From Dialister sp. UBA734 (GTDB lineage: Bacteria > Bacillota > Negativicutes > Veillonellales > Dialisteraceae): a DNA stretch of 9,877 bases. The DNA lies in assembly GCA_002297935.1 (NCBI GenBank), contig DBLC01000050.1:1002-10878 (forward strand), read 5' to 3'. Within the stretch, counting starts at the first letter, position 1, and the number at the start of each line of letters is the position of its first letter. The notes beneath the pieces are model-generated. The model searched no databases. It was not told the origin of the DNA and saw only the letters and a list, made by a program, of their open reading frames with translations. Both the position numbers and the translations under genes were made by a program. Shown one piece after another: positions 1 to 6,441 of this stretch.

Positions 1-1032
1 GAAATCGATGTGATTGAACAGAAGACCGGTATCGTGACCGTCGGTGCTGGTTACTCTGATTCCGATGGTGCTGTAGGTATCTTGGAATTGGGAGACACCA
101 ACTTCCGTGGTACCGGTGATAAAGTCAACTTCCATTGGGAATTCGGCGGCGCTGGCAATGGCAAGAACTACACCATTTCCTACACCCGTCCATGGATCAA
201 CTCCAACGGCGATTCCCTGGGAGCTTCCATTTTCAACCGTATTTATGAATACGATGACTATGATAAAGACGGCAACACCATTGCAGAATACGATAAGAGA
301 AGAAGAGGCTGGAACCTTACTTGGGGCCGCGTGACCAGTGAATACCGAACCAACTACTTGAACTTTGAAAGTGCCAAAGAATCCTACGATGACCACGATG
401 GCTTCGATTGGGGCAGTGCGGCTTCGGGCCATACTAAAGATATGAGCGATGATTGGTACAGAGCTATTATGAATAACTTTGGTACCACCAACAGCTTTAC
501 CTTCACCCATGTATTCGATAACCGTGATAACTACTTCAATGCCAGCAAGGGCCGTAGAATTTCTGCTTCCGTTCAGTGGGGCGGTCATGGCCTGGGCGGC
601 GACTATGACTTCTACAAATACAACGTAGAAGGTCGTTTCTATAAAGGCCTTGGTAATGGTCACATTCTGGCTCTCCGTGTCATGGGCGGCTATATCGATG
701 GCAAGGTTTCCTATGGCAACCTATTTGATTTGGGCGGTTCCAATACCCTTCGCGGCTACGAAGATGACCAGTTCAAAGGCAAAAAGATGTATGCGGCCAC
801 TTTGGAATATCGTTTCCCCATTGCCAAGAAAGTACAGGGCGTCCTCTTCACCGATGGTGGCAGCACTTGGGGACTTGATAGTACACAGATTCCGTGGTAT
901 AAGGACGATGACTCCTTCCAGTGGTCTGTCGGCGTAGGTCTCCGTCTCCAGACCCCAATCGGACCGATTCGTCTGGACTACGGCCACGGCGACCAGAACA
1001 AATTCCACTTCAGCTTCGGAACACAGTTCTAA
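1..1032 (+). CDS. bamA: Outer-membrane protein assembly factor BamA, C-terminal beta-barrel (5' end outside window)
   Basis: This is the 3' part of BamA, the central subunit of the machine that folds and inserts beta-barrel proteins into the outer membrane. The open frame runs from base 1, so the POTRA domains and signal peptide lie upstream of the window. The visible 343 residues begin at the POTRA-barrel junction (EQKTGIVTVGAGYSDSDG, then LGDTNFRGTGD), as in the Omp85 family. A long barrel of alternating aromatic and polar strands follows. The conserved loop-6 motif appears as LRGY (748-759) after GGSNT. The protein ends in an aromatic beta-signal, FHFSFGTQF, with a terminal Phe before TAA. 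TamA is an alternative Omp85 member, but the adjacent OmpH genes and lpxD favour BamA. The next gene starts 165 bases downstream, across a repeat-bearing gap. Confidence 0.93.
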   Translation, partial: EIDVIEQKTGIVTVGAGYSDSDGAVGILELGDTNFRGTGDKVNFHWEFGGAGNGKNYTISYTRPWINSNGDSLGASIFNRIYEYDDYDKDGNTIAEYDKRRRGWNLTWGRVTSEYRTNYLNFESAKESYDDHDGFDWGSAASGHTKDMSDDWYRAIMNNFGTTNSFTFTHVFDNRDNYFNASKGRRISASVQWGGHGLGGDYDFYKYNVEGRFYKGLGNGHILALRVMGGYIDGKVSYGNLFDLGGSNTLRGYEDDQFKGKKMYAATLEYRFPIAKKVQGVLFTDGGSTWGLDSTQIPWYKDDDSFQWSVGVGLRLQTPIGPIRLDYGHGDQNKFHFSFGTQF

Positions 1033-1037
1033 AAAGC

Positions 1038-1061
1038 AGTGAGAAGTGAGTAGTGAGAAGT
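1038..1061 (+). repeat. Short tandem repeat AGTGAGAAGT, two copies
   Basis: The decamer AGTGAGAAGT occurs at 1038-1047 and again at 1052-1061, a 14-base period, just after the bamA stop. It is a small AG-rich simple repeat of unknown role. Confidence 0.5.
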
Positions 1062-1075
1062 TAGAAATGGTGGAA

Positions 1076-1122
1076 GGGGCGCACAACTTATAAAGCGCCC
1101 CAATACCCATTTTTTATAAGTT
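1076..1122 (+). other. Overlapping, mutually exclusive stem-loops downstream of bamA
   Basis: A 7-bp stem, GGGGCGC (1076-1082) with GCGCCCC (1095-1101), encloses a 12-base loop. A second perfect 10-bp stem pairs AACTTATAAA (1085-1094) with TTTATAAGTT (1113-1122). The 5' arm of the second stem is the loop of the first and the 3' arm of the first lies in the loop of the second, so in simple nested folding only one can form. A run of six T (1110-1115) lies nine bases after the GC stem, too far for a textbook terminator. The unit may be a weak terminator or an attenuator-like switch between bamA and the next gene; this is inference. Confidence 0.4.
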
Positions 1123-1147
1123 TGGAAGCGGGGACTGGGATTATTTC

Positions 1148-1179
1148 TCCTAATCCCTAGCTACTAATCCCTAATCCCT
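1148..1179 (-). repeat. Dispersed GGGATTAGTAGCTAGGG-type repeat, copy 1
   Basis: On the - strand this reads as a run of the units AGGGATTAGGG, ATTAGTAGCTAGGG and ATTAGG. The same core recurs at 2491-2556, 5872-5902 and 9791-9823, always between genes. Here it lies immediately upstream of the ribosome binding site of the next gene. Confidence 0.7.
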
Positions 1180-1193
1180 TTTATAAAAGGAGG
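1177..1193 (+). promoter_or_regulatory. Palindrome overlapping the ribosome binding site of the 1198 gene
   Basis: CCTTTTATAAAAGG (1177-1190) is a perfect palindrome whose right half overlaps the Shine-Dalgarno AAGGAGG (1187-1193). The spacing to ATG 1198 is only four bases. A small hairpin could partly mask the site; the stem is short and AT-rich, so any effect would be mild. Confidence 0.4.
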
Positions 1194-1197
1194 ATCC

Positions 1198-2493
1198 ATG
1201 GTTTCTTCCTTGAAACAGCGAGTGATGCGAGTCGGGGCGGCACTGTTCATTTCTTCGTTTCTGTTTCCTATGGCAGCCTGGGCGGCACCCATTGAGGAGA
1301 TTCATGTGCAAGTGGAGACCACCACGGGAAGTATGCCCGATGCGGTGAAGCGTCGCATTGAGGCCAGTATTTCTGCCATCGGGCAGCGCATTCTGGTGGG
1401 GAAGGAAGAGAACCTTTTCCACATGAATGAGGCCCAGTATGACAAAGTACTGGCGGATATCATGAATCGCGTCATTGTAGGGTATGTGGTATCTGATATC
1501 CATGTGTCTTACGGGCCAGAAACCCAGATGGATGTGAAACTCCTCCCGGTGGGTCATATGATTCAGGAAGTAGAAACAGAAATAGATTATGGCAATTTGT
1601 CTCCTGAAGCGAAGGCCTATGTGGAGGCGGACACGAAAGAAATTCCAGCCCTGATGAGTCACCTTTTGATTGGACTTCCGGTGGATTCCGTCGGATGGGC
1701 CGAAAGTGTGACCGAGTCGGCGGGACGGGATTTGCTGACCCAAATTTTGCCAGAATTTCAAGCCAACTTCGATGTGATTTCCGGAGAGAAAACGAAGGTC
1801 AAGATTTTCTTGATTCCCCAAGGAGACATTGTTCGCACCGGGAAATTGACATTTCACAAAACCACCATTCCGCGGCTTTTCATGCTCCGAGCGGTCACAG
1901 AAACAGAACGGACATTGAAAAATCTGGAAGGGCTGCCTATCGCTTTCGTACAGCGCCATAAGGATGATTTATCATCGTCTATGAACGACATCTTGAAAAA
2001 TGATTCGTTCATTCAGAAATATGGCATTGTCACCAACGTGTATCTATTTCCTGGAGAAACCACAGAACTCAAGGTGGATGCCCTGACAGACCACTGGATC
2101 ATCAAGACAGAAGCCTGGATGGATGCCGGCCGCGATGGAAATAGAAATACTGCCATCGAAGGCATGTTGGGTCACTTCATCGGTCAAAGCAATGTGGTCT
2201 TTGGAGAAGCCAGGTTCTATCCTGGACCGGTGAAATGGAACGTCTATGGTGGATGGTATCACCATTTCGGCCACGTCCTGGATTTGGGATATAAATATGA
2301 TTTTGTAGAAAACAGCAATCATGTATTTGGAAATATTCCTTTCGGTGAAAAAATTGCCCTTCGCTATGATAGGGATTTCAAAGAAAAGGAAAATGAATTT
2401 GGCCTTTCCTATAAAATTCATAATTACATGACGCTGGAATATGTGTATAATGATGAAGAAGGCAAATGGCTTCGGCTGATTGCGAACCTTTAG
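1198..2493 (+). CDS. Unrecognised secreted beta-rich protein, probably outer-membrane associated
   Basis: The product is 431 residues and I do not recognise its family. It has a clear signal peptide: basic start (KQR, R11), hydrophobic core (GAALFISSFLF) and an AWA cleavage site near residue 29, so it is exported. Residues about 30-270 look like mixed alpha/beta periplasmic domains. From about 285 to the end the sequence is strand-rich with alternating aromatics (for example WNVYGGWYHHFGHVLDLGYKY), suggesting a small beta-barrel or sheet. The C-terminus LRLIANL lacks the usual terminal Phe beta-signal. The start is ATG after AAGGAGG; Met10 is an alternative start that keeps the signal peptide. 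The place between bamA and the OmpH genes suggests a role in envelope assembly, which is inference. Its TAG stop is the first triplet of a dispersed repeat. Confidence 0.85.
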   Translation: MVSSLKQRVMRVGAALFISSFLFPMAAWAAPIEEIHVQVETTTGSMPDAVKRRIEASISAIGQRILVGKEENLFHMNEAQYDKVLADIMNRVIVGYVVSDIHVSYGPETQMDVKLLPVGHMIQEVETEIDYGNLSPEAKAYVEADTKEIPALMSHLLIGLPVDSVGWAESVTESAGRDLLTQILPEFQANFDVISGEKTKVKIFLIPQGDIVRTGKLTFHKTTIPRLFMLRAVTETERTLKNLEGLPIAFVQRHKDDLSSSMNDILKNDSFIQKYGIVTNVYLFPGETTELKVDALTDHWIIKTEAWMDAGRDGNRNTAIEGMLGHFIGQSNVVFGEARFYPGPVKWNVYGGWYHHFGHVLDLGYKYDFVENSNHVFGNIPFGEKIALRYDRDFKEKENEFGLSYKIHNYMTLEYVYNDEEGKWLRLIANL

Positions 2494-2556
2494 TAGCTAG
2501 GGATTAGGGACTAGGAGCGTTTCCCTAGGGCCTAGCTACTAATCCCTAGTCCCTAG
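2491..2556 (+). repeat. Dispersed repeat, copy 2, as an inverted pair overlapping a stop codon
   Basis: Two opposed copies of the TAGTAGCTAGGGATTAGGG-type unit fill most of the 91-base gap between genes. TAGTAGCTAGG (2491-2501) pairs with CCTAGCTACTA (2531-2541). CTAGGGATTAG (2497-2507) can instead pair with CTAATCCCTAG (2539-2549), so alternative hairpins are possible. The first TAG is the stop codon of the upstream gene. No run of T follows, so it is not an obvious terminator. Confidence 0.75.
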
Positions 2557-2567
2557 AAAATAATTGT

Positions 2568-2573
2568 AAGGAG
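2568..2573 (+). promoter_or_regulatory. Ribosome binding site that decides the first ompH start
   Basis: AAGGAG at 2568-2573 ends inside the in-frame GTG at 2573, so that GTG cannot be the start. The next in-frame starts are ATG 2585 (11 bases downstream) and ATG 2588; 2585 is preferred. Confidence 0.7.
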
Positions 2574-2584
2574 TGTATACAATC

Positions 2585-3100
2585 ATGATGACAACTCTTG
2601 GTAACAAGAAAAATGTAAAGATTTTTTCCTTTGCTCTGGCAGGGGTATTTATTGCTTCCGTAGCAGCTATGGCTGTGGTATCCATGGGGGATACGGCCAA
2701 TGCAGCACCGACTTCTGATATCGGCGTAGTAGACCAGAGAGAAGTCATTTCCAACAATGGCACCATGGCTATGAACTATCAGCAGAAGCTGAAAGAAACT
2801 GCCGAAGAAATGCAGAAAGATTTCGATGCCAAATCCCAGGGCATGAGCGATGCAGATAAAGAAAAACTGTTTGCTGATATGCAGCAGCAGTTCAACCAGA
2901 AACGAACCGCCATTGAAAAAGATATGGATGATCAGGTCACCGGTGCTGTGAAATCTGTGGCTTCCAAGAAGGGACTGTCCCTGGTGGTAGATAAATCCGC
3001 TGTCATTTACGGCGGCACAGACATCACCAAAGAAGTCACCGATGCACTGACCAAGGCAGACGCAGCCCAGTCCAAAGCGGCTGCTTCTGAAAGTAAATAA
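2585..3100 (+). CDS. ompH: OmpH/Skp family periplasmic chaperone (soluble)
   Basis: This protein of 171 residues resembles Skp/OmpH, the periplasmic holdase that carries unfolded outer-membrane proteins to BamA. A signal peptide with a hydrophobic core (residues 13-34) ends in ANA, giving likely cleavage after residue 40. The mature part opens with the family strand DIGVVDQREVI. A charged coiled coil follows (about 60-115: QQKLKETAEEMQKDF, QQQFNQKRTAIEKDM). It closes with the characteristic strand-helix SKKGLSLVVDKSAVIYGGTDITKEV. The size and domain order fit the family. It is the first of three related genes, with the next starting 15 bases downstream, so the two are probably co-transcribed. 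Having no lipobox, it should be free in the periplasm, unlike the next two. Confidence 0.92.
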   Translation: MMTTLGNKKNVKIFSFALAGVFIASVAAMAVVSMGDTANAAPTSDIGVVDQREVISNNGTMAMNYQQKLKETAEEMQKDFDAKSQGMSDADKEKLFADMQQQFNQKRTAIEKDMDDQVTGAVKSVASKKGLSLVVDKSAVIYGGTDITKEVTDALTKADAAQSKAAASESK

Positions 3101-3115
3101 TCACCAGGCGTGCTT

Positions 3116-4057
3116 ATGACCTATCGAAAAGGGATATGGAGCGTAGCGGCAGCGCTGCTGATTGGCTTAACCATTGTTGCATCTGGATGCGGCAAAGAAA
3201 AAGTAGAAACGCCGCCGCCAGCCCCTTCGTATGGGGTGGCTGATTTGGAGACTTTGGTGAAAGCCCATCCGAAGTACAGTACCTATTTCCGGTTGGAAAC
3301 AGAGTACAACCACATGCTGGAGCAGTACCAGAATGAAAGGAATAAACTCATTCACGTGTCAGCCCAGCAGCGGCAGATTCGTGCGGCCCTGGCGGACCAG
3401 AGCCAGCGCATGGCTGCTGAGGATGAACTCCAAACCAAAGTCAAAGCAAAAGAGAACGAGCTCAATGATGGACTGAAAGCATTGTATACGAAAATCAATG
3501 AAGCCCATCAGAAAGAAAGCAAGCCGGTCACCATGGATGGACTCACGGCGGAAGAGCGGGCTGAGATGGCGAACTTGCAAATGAAATTGACTGTTTTGGG
3601 CGTCACCGGCGATGAAAAGGAAGCCGTGAAGAAGAAACTTCACGACCTGATGAATCTCCGTATTTCCAGAGAACAGGTGGATACCGCAGGCTGGACTCCT
3701 GACGAAGTTAAACAGATGCAGGAAGCCAAAGAAAAAGCATCCAAAGAACTGGATGCCTATGCGGCCAAAACGGCAGAAGAAATCAAAGCCGGATTGGCCC
3801 AGCCAGAAGATATGGTCATTGCTCCGGAAGAAGAACCGGTGGATCCATCGTGGAATGAAGATTGGCAACAGCGCATCGATGCGAAACAGAAACAAATGGC
3901 AGCTTTGAAACAAGAAATCATGAAAGATATCGAAGCCGACGCCGCGCAAGTGGCTAGCGAAAAACATCTGGTCATGATTTTCTCCAAGTACAAAGCCAAT
4001 ATTAGTGCAGAAAATGTGACCAGCGATATTGTCAATCGCGTAGTAAATAGCAAGTAA
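3116..4057 (+). CDS. OmpH-like lipoprotein, long form
   Basis: The product is 313 residues. The N-terminus (MTYRKG, hydrophobic stretch, VASGC) is a lipoprotein signal peptide with Cys25 as the lipidation site. The mature start, YGVADLETLVKAHPKY, and the C-terminal segment AAQVASEKHLVMIFSKYKANISAENVTSDIV match the two ends of OmpH/Skp proteins. Between them lies a long, highly charged helical region (about 60-245), so it is nearly twice the usual family length. ATG 3116 is chosen over GTG 3110 because the only Shine-Dalgarno-like bases (CCAGG, 3104-3108) are spaced for it; the site is weak, and coupling to the gene 15 bases upstream is likely. The residue after Cys is Gly, not Asp, which by the Lol rule known in Proteobacteria favours the outer membrane. 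A role as a membrane-tethered chaperone or spacer is inference. Confidence 0.85.
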   Translation: MTYRKGIWSVAAALLIGLTIVASGCGKEKVETPPPAPSYGVADLETLVKAHPKYSTYFRLETEYNHMLEQYQNERNKLIHVSAQQRQIRAALADQSQRMAAEDELQTKVKAKENELNDGLKALYTKINEAHQKESKPVTMDGLTAEERAEMANLQMKLTVLGVTGDEKEAVKKKLHDLMNLRISREQVDTAGWTPDEVKQMQEAKEKASKELDAYAAKTAEEIKAGLAQPEDMVIAPEEEPVDPSWNEDWQQRIDAKQKQMAALKQEIMKDIEADAAQVASEKHLVMIFSKYKANISAENVTSDIVNRVVNSK

Positions 4058-4080
4058 TACATACCATTTGAATCAAATCA

Positions 4081-4310
4081 TAGTAGCACTGTCGTCTTGT
4101 CTCCCCCGCCGGGGGAGAATAAAAGAGGGGGCTGCTATAGCGGTATAAATCTATTGTTGTACGATAAGCGATTATGGACAACCTGCTTACCGCTAGGAGC
4201 GGGCAGCAAGAATCCTATCTTTTCACATCGATTTTTATGCCGCTAGAGCTGCCCCTTTTGGTAGGCAGAGCCTACCACCTTCCCCCCGGAGGGGGGACCG
4301 AGGCTAAGGT
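4081..4310. mobile_element. MITE-like structured intergenic element with imperfect inverted ends
   Basis: Nearly all of the gap between two OmpH-type genes is one imperfect palindrome. The left half carries the hairpin CTCCCCC-GCC-GGGGGAG (4101-4117), then AAAAGAGGGGGCTGC and TAGCGGTATAAAT. Read on the other strand, the right half carries TCCCCCC-TCC-GGGGGGA (4281-4297), a second hairpin (TGGTAGGC-AGA-GCCTACCA on the + strand, 4259-4277), then AAAAGGGGCAGC and TAGCGGCATAAAAATCG. TAGCGGTA (4138-4145) also pairs with TACCGCTA (4188-4195), and GGGCAGC (4201-4207) with GCTGCCC (4248-4254). There is no open frame of note. It looks like a non-autonomous element or structured RNA spacer. A related left end appears at 9841. 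The exact ends and any target duplication are uncertain. Confidence 0.6.
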
Positions 4311-4338
4311 GTAAACTTATATAGGAGGAACAATTAGC

Positions 4339-4791
4339 ATGAAGGCACAATGGAAGAAATTGGCCTGTGTGGGACTTTTGGCTGTGGCAGCTGTTTTTTC
4401 TGGCTGCGGCAGTGAAAATAAAGTGGCAGTGATTGATTATCAGAAACTGGAAAGTGAATCCACTAAAATCAAAGGCATTGAAGACGAAATCACCAACAAG
4501 GATAAAGAAATTCGTGATCGTCTGAACCAGGATTCCCAGAGCGGACTTTCTGATGAAGAAATGCAGAAAAAAGTACAGTCTGCCCAGCAGGAACGGATGA
4601 TTTTCATGCAGAGCAAGCAGAAACAGATTCAGTCCATGGTAGAATCCCAGGCTGGGGTGGTTGCCAAGGAAAAGAACATCGGCATTGTGATGCATAAAAG
4701 AGCTGTACCGACCGGTGCGGTAGATATTACAGATGAAGTATTGGCAAAGATTGAAGGCACATCCAAAGCCGCTTCTTCTCAATCTAAGTGA
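4339..4791 (+). CDS. OmpH-like lipoprotein, short form
   Basis: This is a 150-residue lipoprotein of the OmpH/Skp type. The signal peptide (MKAQWKK, then LACVGLLAVAAVFSGC) has a lipobox FSGC with Cys23 as the lipid-anchored residue; Gly follows it, so outer-membrane sorting is expected if the Lol rule holds. The mature protein starts with the family strand KVAVIDYQKLESES, passes through a charged coiled coil (about 45-110) and ends with a short version of the C-terminal segment, EKNIGIVMHKRAVPTGAVDITDEVL. The Shine-Dalgarno AGGAGG (4323-4328) lies ten bases before ATG. It follows a 281-base gap filled by a MITE-like element. Its TGA stop lies within the ribosome binding site of lpxD, eight bases before the lpxD start, so the two are very probably translated together. 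Confidence 0.88.
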   Translation: MKAQWKKLACVGLLAVAAVFSGCGSENKVAVIDYQKLESESTKIKGIEDEITNKDKEIRDRLNQDSQSGLSDEEMQKKVQSAQQERMIFMQSKQKQIQSMVESQAGVVAKEKNIGIVMHKRAVPTGAVDITDEVLAKIEGTSKAASSQSK

Positions 4792-4799
4792 GGATTCCA

Positions 4800-5819
4800 A
4801 TGAAAAAAACAACAGCAGAATTGGCTGAGCTGGTAGGCGGAACTTTATATGGGGATGGTTCCGTTGTGATCGATGATGTATGCAGTGCAGAAAGCGCAGG
4901 TCCTTCTCACGTCACCTTCGCCAGAGGCGTCTATGCAGAACACATCGAAGAAATGCAGGCCGGCGTCATTCTGGTCGATGAACTCCCCGCGAAATATACG
5001 AAAAATTTAATCGTGGTGCCCGATGCTCGTCGTTCTTTCGGAGAACTGATTGAACTGTTCCGTCCGGAAAATAAATTCGAACCAGGCATTCATGAAACTG
5101 CGGTGATCAGTCCAAAAGCCACCATTGGTAAGGACGTATGCATCATGGCTTATGCAGTCATCGAAGAAGGCGCAGAAATCGGCGATGGCACGGTGATTTA
5201 TCCTTACGTCTATGTAGGGAAACATGCCAGAGTGGGCAAAGACTGCGAACTCAATCCGGGCGCTGTGGTTCATGAAAACAGCATCTTAGGAGACCGAGTG
5301 GTTCTTCGCGCCCATGCGGTCGTCGGCGGACAGGGCTTCGGCTTCTCCACCGATGAACAGGGTCATCACCATCACATCCGCCAGCTCGGCCGGGCCGTTA
5401 TTGGTGATGATGCGGAAATCGGCGCTTGCTCAACAGTGGACAACGGGGCCATGAACAACACTGTGGTTGGCAATGGCACCAAGATTGATAACCTGTGCCA
5501 TTTGGGACACAACGTAGAAGTAGGAACCGACTGCTTCCTCTGCGCTCAAGTGGGCATTGCGGGCAGTACCAAAGTGGGAAATCACGTCATCATGGCCGGA
5601 CAGACCGGTGTCAATGGTCACATCACCATTGTGGACAACGCTGTCTTTGGTGGGAAAACCGGTATCATCGGAACCATCAAAGAACCAGGAACCTACCTGG
5701 GCTACCCGGCCAGAACCCATGCCCAGTGGGGCCGAGTGGAAGCGGCGCTTTCCCATTTGCCAGAACTGATGAAAAAAGTTCGCCGTTTGGAAAAACAATT
5801 GGCAGAAAAAGAAAAATAA
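4800..5819 (+). CDS. lpxD: UDP-3-O-acylglucosamine N-acyltransferase LpxD
   Basis: LpxD transfers a hydroxyacyl chain from acyl carrier protein to the 2-amino group of UDP-3-O-acylglucosamine, an early cytoplasmic step of lipid A synthesis. The 339 residues match the usual family length. The N-terminal uridine-binding domain (1 to about 100) is followed by left-handed beta-helix hexapeptide repeats (about 100-290: ISPKATIGKDVCI, IEEGAEIGDGTVI). The family signatures GGQGFGF, IGACSTVDNGAMNNTVVGNG and IDNLCHLGHNVEVG are present; His237 in GHNV corresponds to the catalytic His of Escherichia coli LpxD. A charged C-terminal helix ends the protein. ATG 4800 is chosen over GTG 4788 because GAGG (4790-4793) lies six bases before it. 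A run of four His (189-192) is natural and could bind metal columns. The gene closes the envelope block before a terminator. Confidence 0.96.
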   Translation: MKKTTAELAELVGGTLYGDGSVVIDDVCSAESAGPSHVTFARGVYAEHIEEMQAGVILVDELPAKYTKNLIVVPDARRSFGELIELFRPENKFEPGIHETAVISPKATIGKDVCIMAYAVIEEGAEIGDGTVIYPYVYVGKHARVGKDCELNPGAVVHENSILGDRVVLRAHAVVGGQGFGFSTDEQGHHHHIRQLGRAVIGDDAEIGACSTVDNGAMNNTVVGNGTKIDNLCHLGHNVEVGTDCFLCAQVGIAGSTKVGNHVIMAGQTGVNGHITIVDNAVFGGKTGIIGTIKEPGTYLGYPARTHAQWGRVEAALSHLPELMKKVRRLEKQLAEKEK

Positions 5820-5830
5820 TGCATTTACGT

Positions 5831-5865
5831 GCGGTGCTTACGATTTACGTAGGCACCGCTTTTTT
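5831..5865 (+). terminator. Rho-independent terminator after lpxD
   Basis: GCGGTGC (5831-5837) pairs with GCACCGC (5853-5859). The stem continues inward through a T-G wobble and TACG (5839-5842) with CGTA (5848-5851), giving 12 pairs around the loop ATTTA, followed directly by six T (5860-5865). It lies 11 bases after the lpxD stop and should end the envelope transcript. Confidence 0.92.
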
Positions 5866-5871
5866 CGTTTG

Positions 5872-5902
5872 GGGATTAGGGGCTAGTAGCTAGGGATTAG
5901 GA
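5872..5902 (+). repeat. Dispersed repeat, copy 3
   Basis: It reads GGGATTAGGGGC then TAGTAGCTAGGGATTAGG, the same core as the copies at 1148, 2491 and 9791. GGGGC (5879-5883) can pair with GCCCC (5905-5909), which is followed by ATTTTTT, so this copy might act as a weak backup terminator. Confidence 0.7.
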
Positions 5903-6170
5903 ACGCCCCATTTTTTGCTTTAGAATCGATTGGTATTTAAAGCAATCAGTCCATTGCACACACCAATAGACACGAGGGCTTTCATCGTACTCGTCATTTC
6001 GACCGGTCGTATTTGTGCTTGGTGATAAAGAAGATATGAAACGCAATGTGTAGGAGAGTGGAAAAATCTTGCAGCACTAGCGGAAAGGGCTTTCTGTATC
6101 AAATCGTAACGGTGAGATGACACTTCGAGTAAATTTTATATAGCTCGCCGAATCTGAAGATGAATAGGAG
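5903..6170. other. Non-coding stretch with no supported gene
   Basis: About 270 bases lie between a dispersed repeat and the long inverted repeat. The only notable open frame is a 67-codon one on the - strand (5920-6123) with a GTG start and no Shine-Dalgarno site; I do not support it as a gene, though it could be a gene remnant. GCACTAGCGG (6074-6083) is shared exactly with 9846-9855, hinting at a decayed copy of the repeat found at the end of the window. I see no tRNA or riboswitch signature. Confidence 0.5.
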
Positions 6171-6355
6171 AAGGTTATTATTGTGCTGCAATGTATTTCT
6201 AACATAGAACGTTGAAAGTGGGCGACCAGGGTAAAAGGGTTATACAAGGTTATGGGAAAATAGGCAGTCTCATAACCTTGTATAACCCTTTATAACCTTG
6301 TCACCAATCAAGGCATCCCTATGTTAAAAATAGAACGAGGCACAATAATAACCTT
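6171..6355. repeat. 185-base imperfect inverted repeat (MITE-like or giant hairpin)
   Basis: The outer arms, AAGGTTATTATTGTGC (6171-6186) and its exact complement at 6340-6355, are perfect over 16 bases. In register, TATTTCTAACATAG (6194-6207) matches the complement of 6319-6332 with one mismatch. The inner arms 6234-6254 and 6271-6291 are perfect over 21 bases, around a 16-base loop. The arms between them are diverged. AAGGTTAT or its complement occurs five times (6171, 6246, 6272, 6292, 6348). A possible 4-base duplication ATAG flanks it (6164-6167 and 6359-6362). There is no run of T, so it is not a standard terminator. It lies just upstream of the promoter of the nitrogenase-like operon and could be a non-autonomous element or a transcript-folding element. 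Confidence 0.8.
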
Positions 6356-6372
6356 TCCATAGCTATTTTCCC

Positions 6373-6401
6373 TAGTCACTCGCTTCTCATCTTGTTATAA
6401 T
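6373..6401 (+). promoter_or_regulatory. Sigma-70-type promoter of the nitrogenase-like operon
   Basis: A perfect -10 box TATAAT (6396-6401) lies 17 bases after TAGTCA (6373-6378), which matches four of six positions of TTGACA. Transcription would begin near 6408, giving a leader of about 34 bases before ATG 6442. No sigma-54 (NifA-type) -24/-12 element is apparent. Confidence 0.7.
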
Positions 6402-6441
6402 AGAGCCAATGATCGTTTCAGTGTAATCAAAGGAGATTGCT

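Noticed and set aside
1171..1959. A long - strand frame of about 262 codons opposite the 1198 gene
   Set aside because: It is a shadow of a + strand gene that has a signal peptide and a ribosome site. The product is rich in His, Arg and Phe without domain features.
3359..3967. A - strand frame of about 202 codons opposite the long OmpH-like lipoprotein
   Set aside because: The Phe/His-rich translation mirrors the Glu/Lys/Met-rich coiled coil on the + strand; it is a typical antisense artefact.
4101..4117. GC-rich hairpin as a terminator of the second OmpH-type gene
   Set aside because: The stem is strong, but it is followed by AATAAAAG rather than a T run, and it fits better as part of the repeat element.
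4243..4812. A - strand frame of about 189 codons across the short OmpH-like gene and the MITE-like element
   Set aside because: It spans a repeat and mirrors a coiled-coil gene; there is no family or ribosome site.
5361..5375. Run of four His in LpxD as a cloning tag
   Set aside because: It lies inside the beta-helix domain within normal LpxD sequence and is natural.
5920..6123. A 67-codon frame on the - strand in the non-coding gap
   Set aside because: It has a GTG start, no Shine-Dalgarno site and no recognisable family. It could be a remnant, but nothing supports a live gene.
5866..6441. CRISPR array, tRNA or riboswitch in the largest gap
   Set aside because: There are no regularly spaced direct repeats and no cloverleaf or known aptamer signature; the repeats present are inverted and irregular.
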